Source of the DNA: Ophthalmolycus amberensis
Lineage: Eukaryota > Chordata > Actinopteri > Perciformes > Zoarcidae
Assembly (NCBI GenBank): GCA_024529925.1
Contig: JAFEUB010001107.1
Location: 455,001 to 519,000, forward strand
Direction: 5' to 3'
Length of the DNA: 64,000 nucleotides
Part shown: positions 25,291-38,897 of the stretch, piece by piece
How positions within the stretch are numbered: position 1 is the first letter of the stretch
How the letters are laid out: each line of letters starts with the position of its first letter
Translations under genes and position numbers: made by a program
The notes under the pieces: generated by a model
Told to the model about the DNA's origin: nothing
Databases searched by the model: none
The model's input: only the letters and a program-made list of their open reading frames with translations

Positions 25291-25304
25291 GGGGGGGGGG
25301 GGGG
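25291..25304 (+). repeat. Poly-G run
   Basis: Fourteen consecutive G. Another poly-G run of twelve is at 36818-36829. Confidence 0.88.
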
Positions 25305-25404
25305 TTTACCTTCATGGATTTGAGAGGATAGGAGCAGATATAGCTCAATACTCTCTAAAGCACACTTCTTTCCGCTTTGAATGAATATTGAAGCACGAGC
25401 CTCG

Positions 25405-25960
25405 AATCAAATCAGTTCTTCGCAGTCTCCGAGCTGCCAGCGGCGTCCCGCATAATGACGTCGCCGCCGTCTAAATAGGTTAGGCGCGCACAGCAGCCGG
25501 TGCAGCGGGGATGAAGAATGTGCTGTCGGATGCGTTCCAAGTTACCTTAACTGCCCGGACGACCCGGCTCCCTCCTCCCCGGAATCATTGAAATGCCGCA
25601 GGGCGGGGCCAGCTGCCGGTCAATGGCGGTAGATACCGGCAACATCCATCAGGCCGCTGACCAGACTCGCCAAGTGTCGGGCCATCGGTATATTCCGAGG
25701 TGATTATCCCACACTGCTGCCCAGCCGTCCCCATTGACCGACGCAAGTCCCCCGCTAGTCGACTCTGCTCGATCGCCGCGATCAATTCAGCACGGCCTCT
25801 CAGGTAAGCTGGGGATGCCACTGGCCATCGATTCAGCATTAGCGCGTCCGTTATTGACCCTGAGCATCTCGGTGTGTCCAGTGCGACTGGCACGTTGATG
25901 TCTCCGTCACCGAGCAACCGTCTCCCGGTGTCGGGAATCCATGAGATCAAATGCATATCA
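25405..25960. promoter_or_regulatory. CpG-rich patch, candidate CpG island or intragenic promoter
   Basis: The first ~210 bases hold roughly 23 CG dinucleotides by eye, far above the surrounding intron. A CRE-like tgacgtcg (25456-25463), a TATA-like taaatagg and a GC-rich downstream stretch occur in promoter-like order. A 123-codon minus-strand open frame (25585-25956) lies in the patch but matches no protein I recognise and may be a by-product of the composition. It could instead be a GC-rich conserved non-coding element. Confidence 0.4.
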
Positions 25961-28319
25961 GTCTTTACTACGGTTCTACTCGGACAGTGATAGTGTTACA
26001 GCCACACACTGGTTTTACACTATGCGCAGCAAACTTTGATGCCATTGCTGTTATTGTTGATAATTGTATTAGAATTATGATCACGACGCCTGTAATTCCT
26101 GCATAAATACACACTGTAGCGATCTTTACATCCAAACAGTATAAATTGCCTGTGTTGGCCACTTGACAGCTGCCCAACTGTACAGTTGTAAACGTATACC
26201 GTTGCTGTAGCCACACCAAAAAAAACAAGTTGACTTTCAGTCCAATATTCACCCCCCTGCGACAAGTATCTCTTTAGTGTGTCTTTAGCTGCTCTATGCG
26301 TCACTAAGTTCACCAGCTAGTCTCAAATGTTGCCCGTCTACAATCTGCTTGTGTACAGTGGATTCATTTGAGCTTTTTGTCCGAAAAACAGCTGCCCAAT
26401 GCAGATGCAAATGAGGTTAATGAGAGAGGCGAGGGTGAACTGACACCGTAAAGCTGCGGGTCGTAAAACTGAGACGATGAGCTGCATGACACTAAATCAC
26501 TCCGTTATCCCAGCGTAAAACTCCCGGTCTGGTGATATTGTCACAACAGCCCAACCTCCTCCAAATTGCCATTGTTAATTTAAACATTGTTTATTTAAAA
26601 ACTACTGATTATTGCAGCTTTAATGAGGTCGCCTTGCCAAACCTGATACGCTAAGAAAACGAGGGACCTCTACGACAGCAAGCAGGCACAGATCAGCACA
26701 AGAATACTTGTAAGTTGACTTTTTGGCCATTTAAAGTTACCACGAAGACATTTTTCTCATTTTGGCGGTCCCCGGGGGGATTAGTGTTTCCGAACAAGTC
26801 TCTTTAGTCATTTTCCTGCAGCGGGGTCTGACAGTCTGAGCGCTCAGTCCTGGTTCTGGTTCTTTCGTGCCTTTCCATCCGGTGGGCCCAGCAATATGGC
26901 CCACTATGGAGATGAGTCTCTTTGGGTTCATCACTCCTAGCCCCCCTTTCAAATTACTCAGAGGAATTTGATCATTTGTAAATATACAAATATTGATTAG
27001 TGCAATGAAATACACGTTTTTGAATTCTTTGTTTGGTATTGTGTTTTTATTTCATACATATCTCTTTAAGAATCTTAATGCTGTTTCATTTTGTGATGAT
27101 GGTCCAACCATTTGGCTTCTGCAACAATACCCACAGCGTGCTGTCTCATCTCTTTTGAACCTCTTGAAACCCACCTGATTGCCGGCGGGTTCGGGTTTAC
27201 GGTTAGATGCTAGATGATGATAATTATTAAACCCTAACCCGTAACCCCTAAGTGTGGGTTTGAAGAACACTGCATTTTCCTTAATGGGATAACAAAGCAC
27301 AGCTTGAACTTGAGCTCTACATCCATCGAACATGCCTCCTGACAGCAGTGTATCTCTGATTTTTTCCTGCAAGACACATAGCAATTTGTAAAGCTATATT
27401 GTTCACTTTCGCAAATATGATGGTTTTACTTGACATATTTTTGCTTGTGGATGTGTTACTACAGCAGTCAGAGGTTTTGTGTTTTTGGACAATATTAATG
27501 CTGCAATCGTAAGCCTCTGACCTATTTCAAATAGGGCTGCGCCAGTTTTATTTCTTTCAAGATACACCTACACAGCTCTATAAATCCAGGTTGTTATTAT
27601 ATCCTGGTGCGACTGCGGGGGTTGTCATGTAATAACTAGAAACACAAGCCTGCTGTCTATGTGGAAATGCAGGAATTCAGTCGGGTGATTATTCCTATCT
27701 TCCTATCTTCCTTTTACTTTTTTTTCTTTTTTTTGTGCGGCCTCGATTCTGGCGCCATATTACTCACACTGTTCTTGGCTGCAGCACAAAATCCCAAGTA
27801 GCTAGGGAGGCCAGTCAACAAGAGAATGTGTTGAATCAGTAATCGGAGTCTGGCGAGGAGGTAGACTGAGGAAGTGCTGGTTTAACACAGAGGAAGGGGC
27901 GGTCCACATCGTCAGTGTTGTTTTGATCATCGACAAATCTAAACCTTTCGCAGTGTTATAGAGCTTTCACTGTTGATGAACCTGCCCAGGGTATGATTAT
28001 ATACTGTATATATCTACTGCATGCCAATGCACATACATTTAACATGACGGGATAATGAATAGTGGCAAAAATATGTAGTAAAACCCAATAACGTTTGGAA
28101 AGAATCTAATGTGTGTGTGTGGGTGTTTCATAGTACTGCAGTCTGCCTTTCTATAGAAAATAAACAATTTAGTTGTTGTATGTCTTCGACTCAGAATGAT
28201 GATATTCTCAATCTCAAACGTTGAAAATGATGATCATGTAAAAGTGTGCAACGATCCACTCTTCATTTTCCTGACAACAGGAATACTTTGAACCAATCCG
28301 ACTGACCATCACAGTCATG

Positions 28320-28912
28320 TTGGGACTTGTTGGTCCTGACTTGACTTGGTGACTTGTTGGTCTTGATGCATAATTGACATGGGACTTAACTTGGAATTTT
28401 TGGGGTCTTGATGCACGCTTGACTTGTTCACTTGTTGGACTTGATGCAGGCTTGACTTGGTGACTTGCTGGCCTTTTCTTGGACTTTACTTGGGTCTTGG
28501 CATTGATGCAGGTATAACCTGGGACTTGTTGGCCTTTTCTTGGACTTAACTTTGGTCTTGTATGTCTTAACTTGGAACTTGACTTTGACTGTACTTGGGA
28601 CTTGGAGGTCTTGATGCAGGCTTGACTTGGTGACTTGCCGGCCTTGACTTGGACTTAACTTAAGACTTGTTGGTCTTGATGCAGGCTTGACTTGGTGACT
28701 TGCTGGCCTTTTCTTGGACTTAACTTTGGTCTTGTATGTCTTAACGTTCGTCTTAACTTGGAACTTGATGGTCTTGATGCAGGCTTGACTTGGTGACTTG
28801 ATAGCCTTGACTTGGACTTTACTTGGGTCTTGGCATTGATGCAGGTATAACTTGGGACTTGTTGGTCTTTACTTGGAGTTAACTTCTGGACTTGGGACTT
28901 GATTCAGGACTT
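28320..28912 (+). repeat. Degenerate minisatellite built from a ~33-bp 'cttgacttgg' unit
   Basis: Nearly 600 bp consist of variants of gacttgttggtcttgatgca and ggcttgacttggtgacttg. The marker ttgatgcagg cttgacttgg recurs at 28441, 28611, 28676 and 28774. Spacings of 170, 65 and 98 are close to multiples of 33, so a higher-order arrangement is likely. No coding frame is maintained. Confidence 0.88.
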
Positions 28913-30334
28913 CATGGCCAATATTTGTGAACCATTGACTCTGTCCCAGTGATCGTCAGTGGATCCAGTGAGCGACAGTTCTCCAGGAGGAGAACGTGTC
29001 CATTTCAGTGCACTTTTAATGCATTGGTCAGACATGACAAGTTGATGTTTTCTTGCATCTAGTTTGCCACAGTGGAAGGCAAGTGCTTATATTGACAACA
29101 TCTATGACTGCATTCCACACGCCATGGTGGTTGACCCTCCTGACCTGTGGCTACCTCCTTCCCAGTCACCTTTACAAGCCACTGAAAAGGCTGCAAGCTC
29201 TGACGGGGGGCGGGGTTCAACGTGTCTCTCGGACAAGTCGGAATGTTTTGTGGTCTGATCGGGACAAAAGAGAATTGTGTATTTACAGAGTGAATCAGTA
29301 TTCAGACAGGACTGCAGTACAGCATCTACAGAGCCGGTTGAAAAGAGAAAAAAAACACCTTTGCTATTGTTACTTGTTTCTAGTGTTAATGAGTCGAGGA
29401 CTCTGCCACTTCAGTGCCATGACTTCAGTCGGCGACAGATAAAGTGAAAAAGCATTAAAACGATAGGAGGCCTCTGCTTCCCCGCCTGTCTCGCTTTCTT
29501 CCTCCCTTTGTTTTCCGCTGGTTCAGTTCTCAGTCTTTGATTCAGCTGCGCTTTGAGCCGTGCATCCAGCGAGTCGAGCAGCATCCCTGATCCGCATCTT
29601 TCATCTCACTTTCAGCCCACTTAGCGCACACACACACACACACACACATATGTCATAGGCTGCTGTTTCTCTTGCTTCGTGGTTTCTTCCCATTCTTCCA
29701 GCCTGCTCGTCGTTTTCTGTTGTGGCCCCGAGATTTGAAACAGCAGCCGTGAATCCGACACAAATCACGCTGGATTTTATTTGTCCGTGGTCTCGATTCT
29801 ACGGCGGAACAGTCCCACGGGCCTCCGCTGTCTGGGGGGCTTTACACAACTCAGATCACAAGGTTTCTCTGCGGTTCTGAGCTTTTGAAACACACTCCAG
29901 CCACCGGGATAAAAACAGCTCTTTAGCCGGTCTCAGTTCCCAGGAAAAAAAAGCCCGAGTGATAATGATGTGAACTATCAGGGGTTTAAATTTAGAGTTA
30001 CTGCTGCCTTAGCCGCATAAAGAGAGCCCTAGGCTCAGGCACAGGACTTTCCCCTTACACAATGCCCAGTGGATCGCTTCTCACCGCAAACAGAATAAAT
30101 AAATCAGAGCCAAGTACCCAGGAGCACGGTGTCTGTGTGGGCGACCTATCCTATTTTAAGACACATTATGAGGGCAACGTTTTTTTCCCTCCCGTCTCTT
30201 TGATTCACTTTCCATCCCCAGCCTCGCTGTTTTCCCTCCGCTCTCATCCCTCCATTTTTTTCCTCTGTAGCTCTCTATCTTCTCCCCAAATTGCGGCGCA
30301 GCAAAATGATAATGATATTTCTTCATTGTACGTA

Positions 30335-30475
30335 ATTTTATGAATGCCGGCAGGGCTCCTCTGCTGCCGGGGTACGCTGCATCCCAAATTAAATCCCAGA
30401 AAGCATGACAGTGCCGCGCGTCAGAGCCATAATCTGTTTGGGTTTAATATCCCTCATCTGCAAATGTGTTTGTTA
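30335..30475. promoter_or_regulatory. Candidate conserved non-coding element
   Basis: Unique sequence with cccaaattaaatcccagaaa gcatgacagtg and ccataatctgtttgggttta, free of simple repeats. Conservation untested. Confidence 0.22.
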
Positions 30476-31544
30476 AGTCGCTAAAGTGATTTTTTTTAAA
30501 TTAGAGCCTCAATCACTGCAATAGTTACTTCTTTCTGCTTGCTGAACCGCTCGGAGCACCGCGGCCGAGCAGAACACAAATACGATGCTTTCCACTTGAA
30601 AAATGGCCTCTGCGGTTTTTGGCGGCAGTCTGTTGGAGCTGCGATTATGAATCCAGACCTTCACAGAGAGAGATAAGATACAGGCTGACGCGTTCATATG
30701 GCTCTGCTTTTTAAACCACCCCACAATGATAAGCAGGCCGACGGCAGCTTCGCAGGCCCCGCACTGTGTCTGAATGCTAATGAAGATGCCAGCACAATCA
30801 GAGAGCAGCTTCCAGAGCTCCAGCAGCGAGCCGCCAGTCGACGAGTGTTCTGACACTGATTTAATTTAATCCTGACCTCCTTTCCTCCTCCACCCAGTGA
30901 GCAGTGCGGTACGTTGGAGGGTTCAAGACCCCTGTGTGAACGCCACACACAGCCACGTCGCTGCTCGCTCCTTGTGGCTCAGTATCTATGCCGGGATGAA
31001 ACATTATTTTAAACTGAGATCCATAACATTTCGCATGAATCATTATATTGAGTAGGATTCCATTTGGAAGAATTTGAAAGTGTTGCAGTGTGATTTCCTT
31101 GGGCAGGATTATGAAACTCTAAACTAAGTTGGGAAGCAAACGTTTTATTATAAAAGGAGGACATAACTCTATCCAGTCCTGTCCAAATCAGGGCCTGTGG
31201 TTTAACTACTATTCAGATCCACTACTTAAAGTTACAACGAGGAACGTTTAATCTGATGAAATCATGCAGATTCACCAGAAACTCTGGTGACAAGCCCACC
31301 GCAGACAGTCAGAGATCCGGCTTCGACCCCCAGCAGGCGAGGCTCCCCCCTTCCCTAACCCTAACCCCCGCTGGGAGCCAACAGTGACATCACTAAAGGA
31401 GAACCAGGCCGTATTGCTGGGCCCGCTAAAGGGAAGGGAGGCACGGGAGATCCAGAACCAGGACTGTGCGGGGCAGACTGTCAGACCCTGCTGCAGTAAA
31501 ATGAGAGAATCATTTAAATAAAAAGAGAGTAAAAAGAGCCATCC

Positions 31545-31668
31545 TATTAAAAGTAACCCAATAAAACATATGTACAAAGTACTTATAACCCACAATGGTG
31601 TTGTATTATTAAAAGTAACCCAATAAAACATATGTACAAAGTACTTATAACCCACAATGGTGTTGTAT
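31545..31668 (+). repeat. Perfect 62-bp tandem duplication
   Basis: 31545-31606, beginning tattaaaagtaacccaataa, is repeated base for base at 31607-31668. Identity suggests a recent duplication or an assembly duplication. Confidence 0.93.
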
Positions 31669-33216
31669 TATCATATATCAAATCAATGAGCTCAAAGATG
31701 CTAAAATGTCATTTGACCGGTTAATAAGAAAACTGTGGTTGTTGGTGCTTCAAGGAGAGGAAACTGAGCCGTGTGTTCCCTGTTTCCATCACGTCTGTGA
31801 GCCTCGCTGCCACTCTCTCTCTCGGTCTACCCTCCGCGACGTGGCTCATGAGAAAACAGATGGCATCGTGGGACAGGTTCCAGAGCGCCACATCCTACCG
31901 GGGCCTCTGCCGCGCTGTCACCTCGCTGGCATGGCCTCGGTCTTAATCAGGGGCCCGGCCGTTGCCACTTTACACCTGCGCATCGTCACCGGGCCAGAAA
32001 GCACTGATGCTGATGAAGTTGATGCTCGGAACAGAAGGCTAGGAATGCCTCATCTTCCTCAGCCCCTCTTCTGTTTTAGTTTTGACGAGTTGGATGAGAG
32101 AAGCAGCTTTCAAAAGTCGATGAGAAATCAATCAAAGTAGAGAAGCGACAGCCAGATGGTTTCAGACAGGCTGTTCTAGCGTTCATGGCTATGCCTACGG
32201 ATCATCAACCAGGAAGTATAAAGAGTGAAGATGGGAGTTCATTTAGAAAAGGCCGTATGCATGGAACGAGTGGGATTTGACACGTCACTGGACTTTCGTA
32301 GGACAACACATGAAAAATAACTTTTCCGAAGATAACATGAAGCGCTGTACGAGGAAACGATTTTTTCAGACGCCGTTTGGGGTCCACTAGCCCTTTATCT
32401 GTAATCCATGAAGGCTGATTCGTGTTTTATCATTATTCCACTTATTTTAAAGGCAGGTACCTATGGTGATCACTTGCATTACTACAAGTAAGCAAATTAA
32501 AATGTCATTTTATTCCCAAAAGTGCTCTGCACTGATGTTCGGAGAAAATTGCACTTAAAAGTATGATATTATTAGCCGACTCTGAGGTTTTCGGAAGTAT
32601 TCCTGGATCAAAGTATTGAATCAATATTGGCTCTCAAGCCCGATATCAAGTCTTCCAACGATCTCTGTTCACACTGTTGCAGAGTCAGTTCGCTAGCAAG
32701 AGACTGCCTTTTATTATGTCAGGGTGTACTAGTTCCATAAAATCTCATTCTGAGCACAACAACCCGTCAAATAGCATCAAATATTTATCATCATACCTGT
32801 CTTCCATCAAAGCTGTTGGCTGCCTTTGCCTGTCTTTGCCCTGAGGTAAGCACTACAATGTCAGGAAAGTGGGAGTGAAGAAAAAGTCTATTATTTTCAT
32901 TCACCCTCTCGATACTTGTACACTTTATAATGTTTGTACCTTACCAGAGCTGAGAGAACTTTTAAACTCGGGAGCCAGCTGAACTCTGTTCGACCTTATT
33001 GGATTCCAAAACAGAGCCCTCGTCCAGTGTTTAGATAATCAACGTCGCAGATAGAAGAGCTATGACATTATGCCCGGCTTCTTTTTTTTCCATCTTCCCC
33101 TTTCCGCCTTATCAGCTGTTATTTGATTTCCAGCAGCAGTTACAGACAGCTAATCTGAAAGCTAGCGCCGCGGTACCAATGACAAACAGAGCGGTAAGCT
33201 CGTGAGGAGAGAAGGA

Positions 33217-33233
33217 CCCAGCAGAGGGCAGCG
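33217..33233 (+). promoter_or_regulatory. CTCF-like motif in non-repeat intron sequence
   Basis: acccagcagagggcagc is a close match to the CTCF core with its AGAGGGCAG variant. It is not part of the repeat copies noted elsewhere. Confidence 0.4.
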
Positions 33234-35559
33234 AGCTATTCAATTATAAAGTATGTTTGCATACTATAAAGAGCTGCAAATCAACAGTTCAACAGCAACA
33301 TCTCTGTCCTGAAACAGTGTTCCAATTACTCTGGATAATCCACAGGACACACTGTCAATAGTATTCAAGAGACAAACAAGAAGTCAACAAGAGATTCAAG
33401 TATTTTAATTTCAACAGCCACCGAATACTTATTTCAATTTAAATGCCACCATTCATCGCATGGAAATGTTTTACTTTGAAAAGCATGTACCTTCATTTAT
33501 TTAATCTGATTTCACCTCTTTGAAATTAAAATATGAAATGTCTCGATAACAAATTTCAGAAGTGTAATTTGAATATGTTTTACAAATTGAGATCCAAAAA
33601 TACATGTTGAAAAATGTCATAAAGCGACATTCGGGCTACATCAAGCCTGAATGCAAACAGACTAGATTTGGGCCTATCAGATCTGAGAAAGCGGTTAAAA
33701 AATTTAAACCCAAAAACGATCACCAGGGAGGACGACAGGTGTCCTGTAATGTCCTGTAGGTGTTAATGTTGTTTATGAAGAACAGCCCAAACTGGACGAC
33801 TCTGCGAGACACCTGCCTGCCCATCCTGTTCCTGGGCAGGTCGGCTATTTGATCTTTTTAAACTGACATTTTGAAGCTTTAAACTCCATCTGAAGCTAAT
33901 CAATCAAAATGACATATGTTCTATTTGAAATTTGTTAATTCGAATTTTTTTGATTTTTAGGGATTTTCAGGAATACAATTTTGGCAACCGGAATCGATTT
34001 TTTTTCGTACTAAAACTTGAATTTTTGGGTCATCGGTTTTAGGAAAGAGTGGTTGGTGTTCGTCAGTGAACTTTAGATGCGTTGGTATGCAACACATCTA
34101 TTTTGAACTTTGGAGAGAGCCAAACTAGCTCTGATTCACGCACGTCTTCATGCTAAGCTAGGCTAAACTCCTAGCCTACAGGTTCCAACTCTGTATTTGA
34201 TTTAGTTCTTTACATCATGCTTTCATAAAGAAATCAGATCAACCTATGTCCAAAAATGCCGACCTGTTCCTTTTATATTGTTAACTTGTGTTAGTCTCTC
34301 AGTAATGTGTGGATTCTCTGTACTTTGGAAAGATACCAAGAAAAACTCCTTGTCAACAAGCTCCGGCCAATCGATTTTGTCTGCAACCCCGACTCTGATT
34401 GCTGTGTTCTTACGAGTCCAAACAAACCCGCCAAGAGGAGGAACTGCTCCAGGGTTCACAGTAGAGTGCCCTAAAAAACAATGTGTGTGGGATTGAGTAA
34501 AAGTGGAAACAGGCTTGGACAAAGAGAAGCTGCAGAAAAAGAGGTACTGCACCCACCTTTTATTACTCTTTCAGAACGGACGGATAATCTCATGGCGACC
34601 ATGGTTGGAACATAGTGTGTCAGGCTGGTATGCTTAGACTTTCCTTTCACTCCGGTCCAAGTGCTTCTTTTTATTGTGCTCGTTTTGGGTGACATGATAA
34701 GTTATCTTAAAATGGCATCATCTTGATGGCCGGATCTGGGAGACACTCCAACAGCTCTTTTTTTTTTTTTTATTCTGGCACATCAGACGTCTCGAGATAA
34801 TGGATACAAAAGACAAACATGCGCTTCCAGCCTGAGAGTAAAAAAAGAAAAAGCTTTAAAGGCTCAAAGAGGTACTCAGAATTAAAAATGTAACATAATC
34901 ACTTTGTAAAACCGCACATTTTCCCCTGACCGCCTTTCTTCTAATGTGATTAAACGGGGGGAATTATAGTCCCGTTTTCAAGGAACCTGTTAGGCTGTCA
35001 CAATAAAGGAGCCCCAAGCCTCCGCGGCCAGCATTCACAAGCCTCTTTTCTCAACAGCCAACAGTTTAGAGAAATGTATTATCTGGATTTTGTGCGCACA
35101 TTGATTCAAAGTGTTTCTCGGTATAGTTTTGCCACTGCCCATTATACTCCGGAGGATTCCTACCAGCAGATGTGATTATGCCAAGGAGAACACAGAGTCT
35201 GTCAGGGAAACCGTCCCTGGCTCTTCCACACGGGCTGGTCTTGATGTGCAGACATTTATTTCATCTGGAAGTGAGGAGTTTCTGTCACGAGGGAGCTGTG
35301 ATCTCCAAATGCGTTCTCGTCTTGTAGAGCCCAAACACGACGTACATGTGTAGTCATGGTTGTTGAGCACACTCGCACGTTTAATGCACACCTGGAATTT
35401 ACTCGTGCAATTGGAGGGATTCGCTTCTGTAGACTGCAAGTGCGATTGCACAGAAGTAGGAAAAGAGACACAGTTGTTTTTGTACATGGACTTGCACCAT
35501 CACCGTGCGATCGGTCTTTCTGTCGAGTCGAAAAAAAGGAATCCAAGTACATTTTTATA

Positions 35560-35660
35560 AATGAGGTCTCCCGGGGTACTGGAGCCTGATTGGATTCCTA
35601 ATGTTTTACAGGGTCTAATTAATTGCAGCGCACTCCGCCCATTGGGTTTAACAGCCTATT
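35560..35660. promoter_or_regulatory. Candidate conserved non-coding element
   Basis: Unique sequence with gcctgattggattcctaatg and gtctaattaattgcagcgca. Homeodomain-like TAATTAAT is present. Conservation untested. Confidence 0.25.
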
Positions 35661-38465
35661 TCAACTGTTCCGACCTCAGAGACTCTCAGATGAGTTCTAG
35701 TCTGGTTCATACTCCTGCACATAAGTGTGAATCAGCGTTTTTACAACACCCCCGCTACACATAAACCATTAAATGTGCAATGTGTAAGCTCTGGCCAGAC
35801 TTTTCCTTTAAAACATCCAAACAGTGAACGAACATCAACACCAGACTCTAAAGAGGTAACAGCGGTGACGTTAAGTCGAAGACTTCTTTGTATTAGTTTG
35901 TTTCAAACATGTCAGCACAATCGCTTCAAATCTTGTCTCAAACGCCTCGGATCAGTGTTGAATCTCTCTCATCATGTAGCATTACTGGAACTGCTGTACT
36001 GGAATGTGTCCAGAAGTTCACCGAGGTGCAGCCAACTGAGGCCCTGTATTCAATTATTCCTGTACCTCCGTAGATACCGTCCCCTCGCTATCTCTATCCG
36101 TTCAATTCACTTTCCAAAACGGGCGCACCCTAATGAAAGAGCGCCAGTCATCTACTTTAATCAAAGGTATTACGCTTTCGCCATGATTCGGTGCTTGCAG
36201 CTGCAGGCCTTTTAGAGGAGATGTTAAAACCCATCTGATGGTTGCTACAAGAAACATGTGCACTTCACAGTTACTGTCAAATTCATTCACGGAGCTTATC
36301 ACCATTTCCACCGCTTAACCATTTTGCCCCGCGTGGCGGCACATACACTTCTCCTGACATATAAAAACTCAGCTGAAACCCTTCTTCACGAGGTGACGGC
36401 GGCTTTTGTATTGAAAATGTAAGTGGAGCAACACTGCAGCCTAATAGGTGAACATATACAGTAGTTAGTGAGGACTTCTTCTTGTAACAAGGGGTAATTC
36501 ACTCTATTGATCTGTGTGCTCACATAATGACCATGTTCCTTGTGTTTTCTCATTACCAGCACGCCACTGATGTTTTCTATTACCGTACCTGCCCGCTACC
36601 ACCAAGTCTGCCCCAGACAGTCAACAATCTCCTTTATGACTTGTTTACGTTCTCCAAGCTATTACCTCTAATGCGTTGGTGCGTTGCGATCATCACTATC
36701 CGTTAAGGGACGACCAGCGCGCAGTGCAATTGTCCTTTTCGGCTCCATCGCTCCTGGAAGCTTCTCGGAAACAAATGAAAAAGCACTGCTTGAACAAAAT
36801 GAGGGGTATTTAGGGGTGGGGGGGGGGGGTTATTCCTAAAGCATCACACACAGCGGTGACTTATGACACGAAATAGTGTGGCAGTGTAATTTACACTGAA
36901 GCCCCTCTCCCGTTGGCAAGAAAACCCCATTAACACCCACTAACTTCTGGCTTTTGTCTTGAGTGGGGAATGGTTACAATCAGCATTCATTCCATAAGTA
37001 GATCGCTGATCACACAAAATCACACTCATCAAAAGTCTTTCCACCTGTTCCAACAACCACCAACCAATCAGTTTAAAAGAGAGACTGAATGTGAAATAGA
37101 TATAGAAAAAAAAGAAAGTGCTGATGGCTGCGATCTCTTCTCACTCCTGTGCATCTATTTATTGGAACTGTGTTGTAGCAGTGTTTGTGTGTGAAATATT
37201 GTGTCAGACGTCAGCTCAGCGCTGATGCCGTTTGGCGAGCTGCGTTGGCAGCCCGCCCTGTCTTTTTGACGTGTTTTTGATGCACTTCTTGTAACGAGTC
37301 GAAGCGACTGCCAGTACATATACGGGCACCTGACTGTGGGTGCTACTCAATAGGAGTGTGTTAGTTTGACGCCCAGGAAAATCCTTTAAAGTCAGAACAT
37401 TTGTGGTGGTCCTCACCTTAAACAAGTTAATGCTCGTTTGTATTAGTGTCAGAGTTGGGATTTCAGGTCAAGGAAAAAGTTTCAAAGATGCTAAATTCAG
37501 AGTATATCTATTATTGGCAGCTAGTAGCTAACGGTGCTAGAAGCTAACGGCGCTAACAGTGTTTACCGAAGGGGGAACTTGAGGGTGGACGCCACTCTTC
37601 CACAACGACACTGCCGTTTCGGACGGTGTTATCAGCTATCGGGTAGACATTACTGCACTGTATCATTACATAGCAAATAGTTGTTTGTTGCTACATTGAT
37701 GCTATGAATGTTAAATAGAACTCCTTTACGAATATGAAAACAAGGGGGTTGACTTCAAAAATACACTTTTGCATCTACCAGAGATAGGACAAGAAACATT
37801 TGCTGTGTGTGTACCTGCCTCCAATCCACCGAATAATCCGAATGACTCACTGAGAAACACATCTTCATTCAGTAGCTTTCTGTTTTTTTTCTTTTTAAGA
37901 AATGGTGCAAATTAGCACCATTAAAAGTGAGATAGCTAAATGAGTTGCCTCCGTTTCAGGGTCCTGGTATTGCTTATGCTGGCTCACTGTCACACTATCA
38001 TGGTTTACTGGCACTATTGCATTGAGCAGAGTCCATCGCTACTGTTTTTGATGTTGTCACTGTCTTTCCATCTTTTACCTACTATGACTACGAAGAACGA
38101 GTGTAGAAGAAAGACTATAATGATAAAAGTTGTAACACTCTAACCAAATGATAAAACTGCTGAGATGTCAATCAAGCCCCGTCTGTACACAACCACACAA
38201 GCGAGGGTTAACTAACAACAGTGGCTTCTTTGAGCTTTTACACTGAAAACCGCTGCCGGCCGCAGCCCGAAACTATGTCATGAGAGCAGTGAGAGTCAAC
38301 CTACACAGTGAAACTGTGGGTCGGACAGCGGAACAATGAGCTCAACCTCATAAAGCCGTGGGGAGCCGCAGATTTGGGTAATAGTTCTTGGTAGGCACAT
38401 CGCTACAAGTGACAACTTTCACGTTGTCATTTTGCGCATTGTTATTAAAGAAATATTAATTCTAG

Positions 38466-38495
38466 CTTTAAAGGGACAGTACTGTCCCTTTAAAG
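38466..38495. repeat. Perfect 30-bp palindrome
   Basis: ctttaaagggacagt is followed directly by its exact reverse complement actgtccctttaaag with no spacer. The arm resembles ends of fish MITEs, so this may be two transposon termini joined end to end. Confidence 0.92.
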
Positions 38496-38602
38496 TATGA
38501 ATGCAATTACACCAACAAAACATGAAGATAACTCAGAAACCAGGGCCAGAGTCTAGGATTCAGGGGGATCTATTGGCAGAAAAGGAATATAATATTTAGA
38601 AC

Positions 38603-38897
38603 TAGGGATGCCACCCAAAACTCGGTTCTAAACGGGAACCGGTTCTAAATCAGTAAAAAGGAGCCGTCCATCATCGTCCAATGCAGTTAATGTTAGCGAT
38701 ACCATACGGAGTTTGCTCATAAGAATAGGCTAACAAATGAAAGCTAATCACTTAGTAAATGTAATTTAAAGATTTTGGAACTTTATTGTATTGCTGCTCC
38801 GATAAGAACCGATAAGAGTATTGATAAGGAACCAAACCGATAAGCAGTATCGATAAGAGTACTAGTATCGATAAAGTCCTCACGATACCCATCCCTA
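38603..38897. mobile_element. hAT-like non-autonomous element
   Basis: The termini are tagggatg at 38603 and catcccta ending at 38897, exact complements over 8 bp. The flanking octamers tttagaac and ttcataac agree at 6 of 8 positions, compatible with an old 8-bp target duplication. The interior has repeated cgataag and atcgataa motifs as in common fish hAT-type MITEs. No transposase frame is present. Confidence 0.5.

Noticed and set aside
25585..25956. 123-codon minus-strand open frame in the CpG-rich patch
   Set aside because: No known domain; probably a by-product of high GC. The patch itself is reported as a possible regulatory region.
31706..32140. 144-codon open frame, plus strand
   Set aside because: No recognised family. 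It lies in a locally GC-rich stretch where stops are rare. Worth a BLAST but not supportable by eye.
35727..36215. 162-codon open frame, plus strand
   Set aside because: No recognisable motif, domain or splice context; composition is intron-like.
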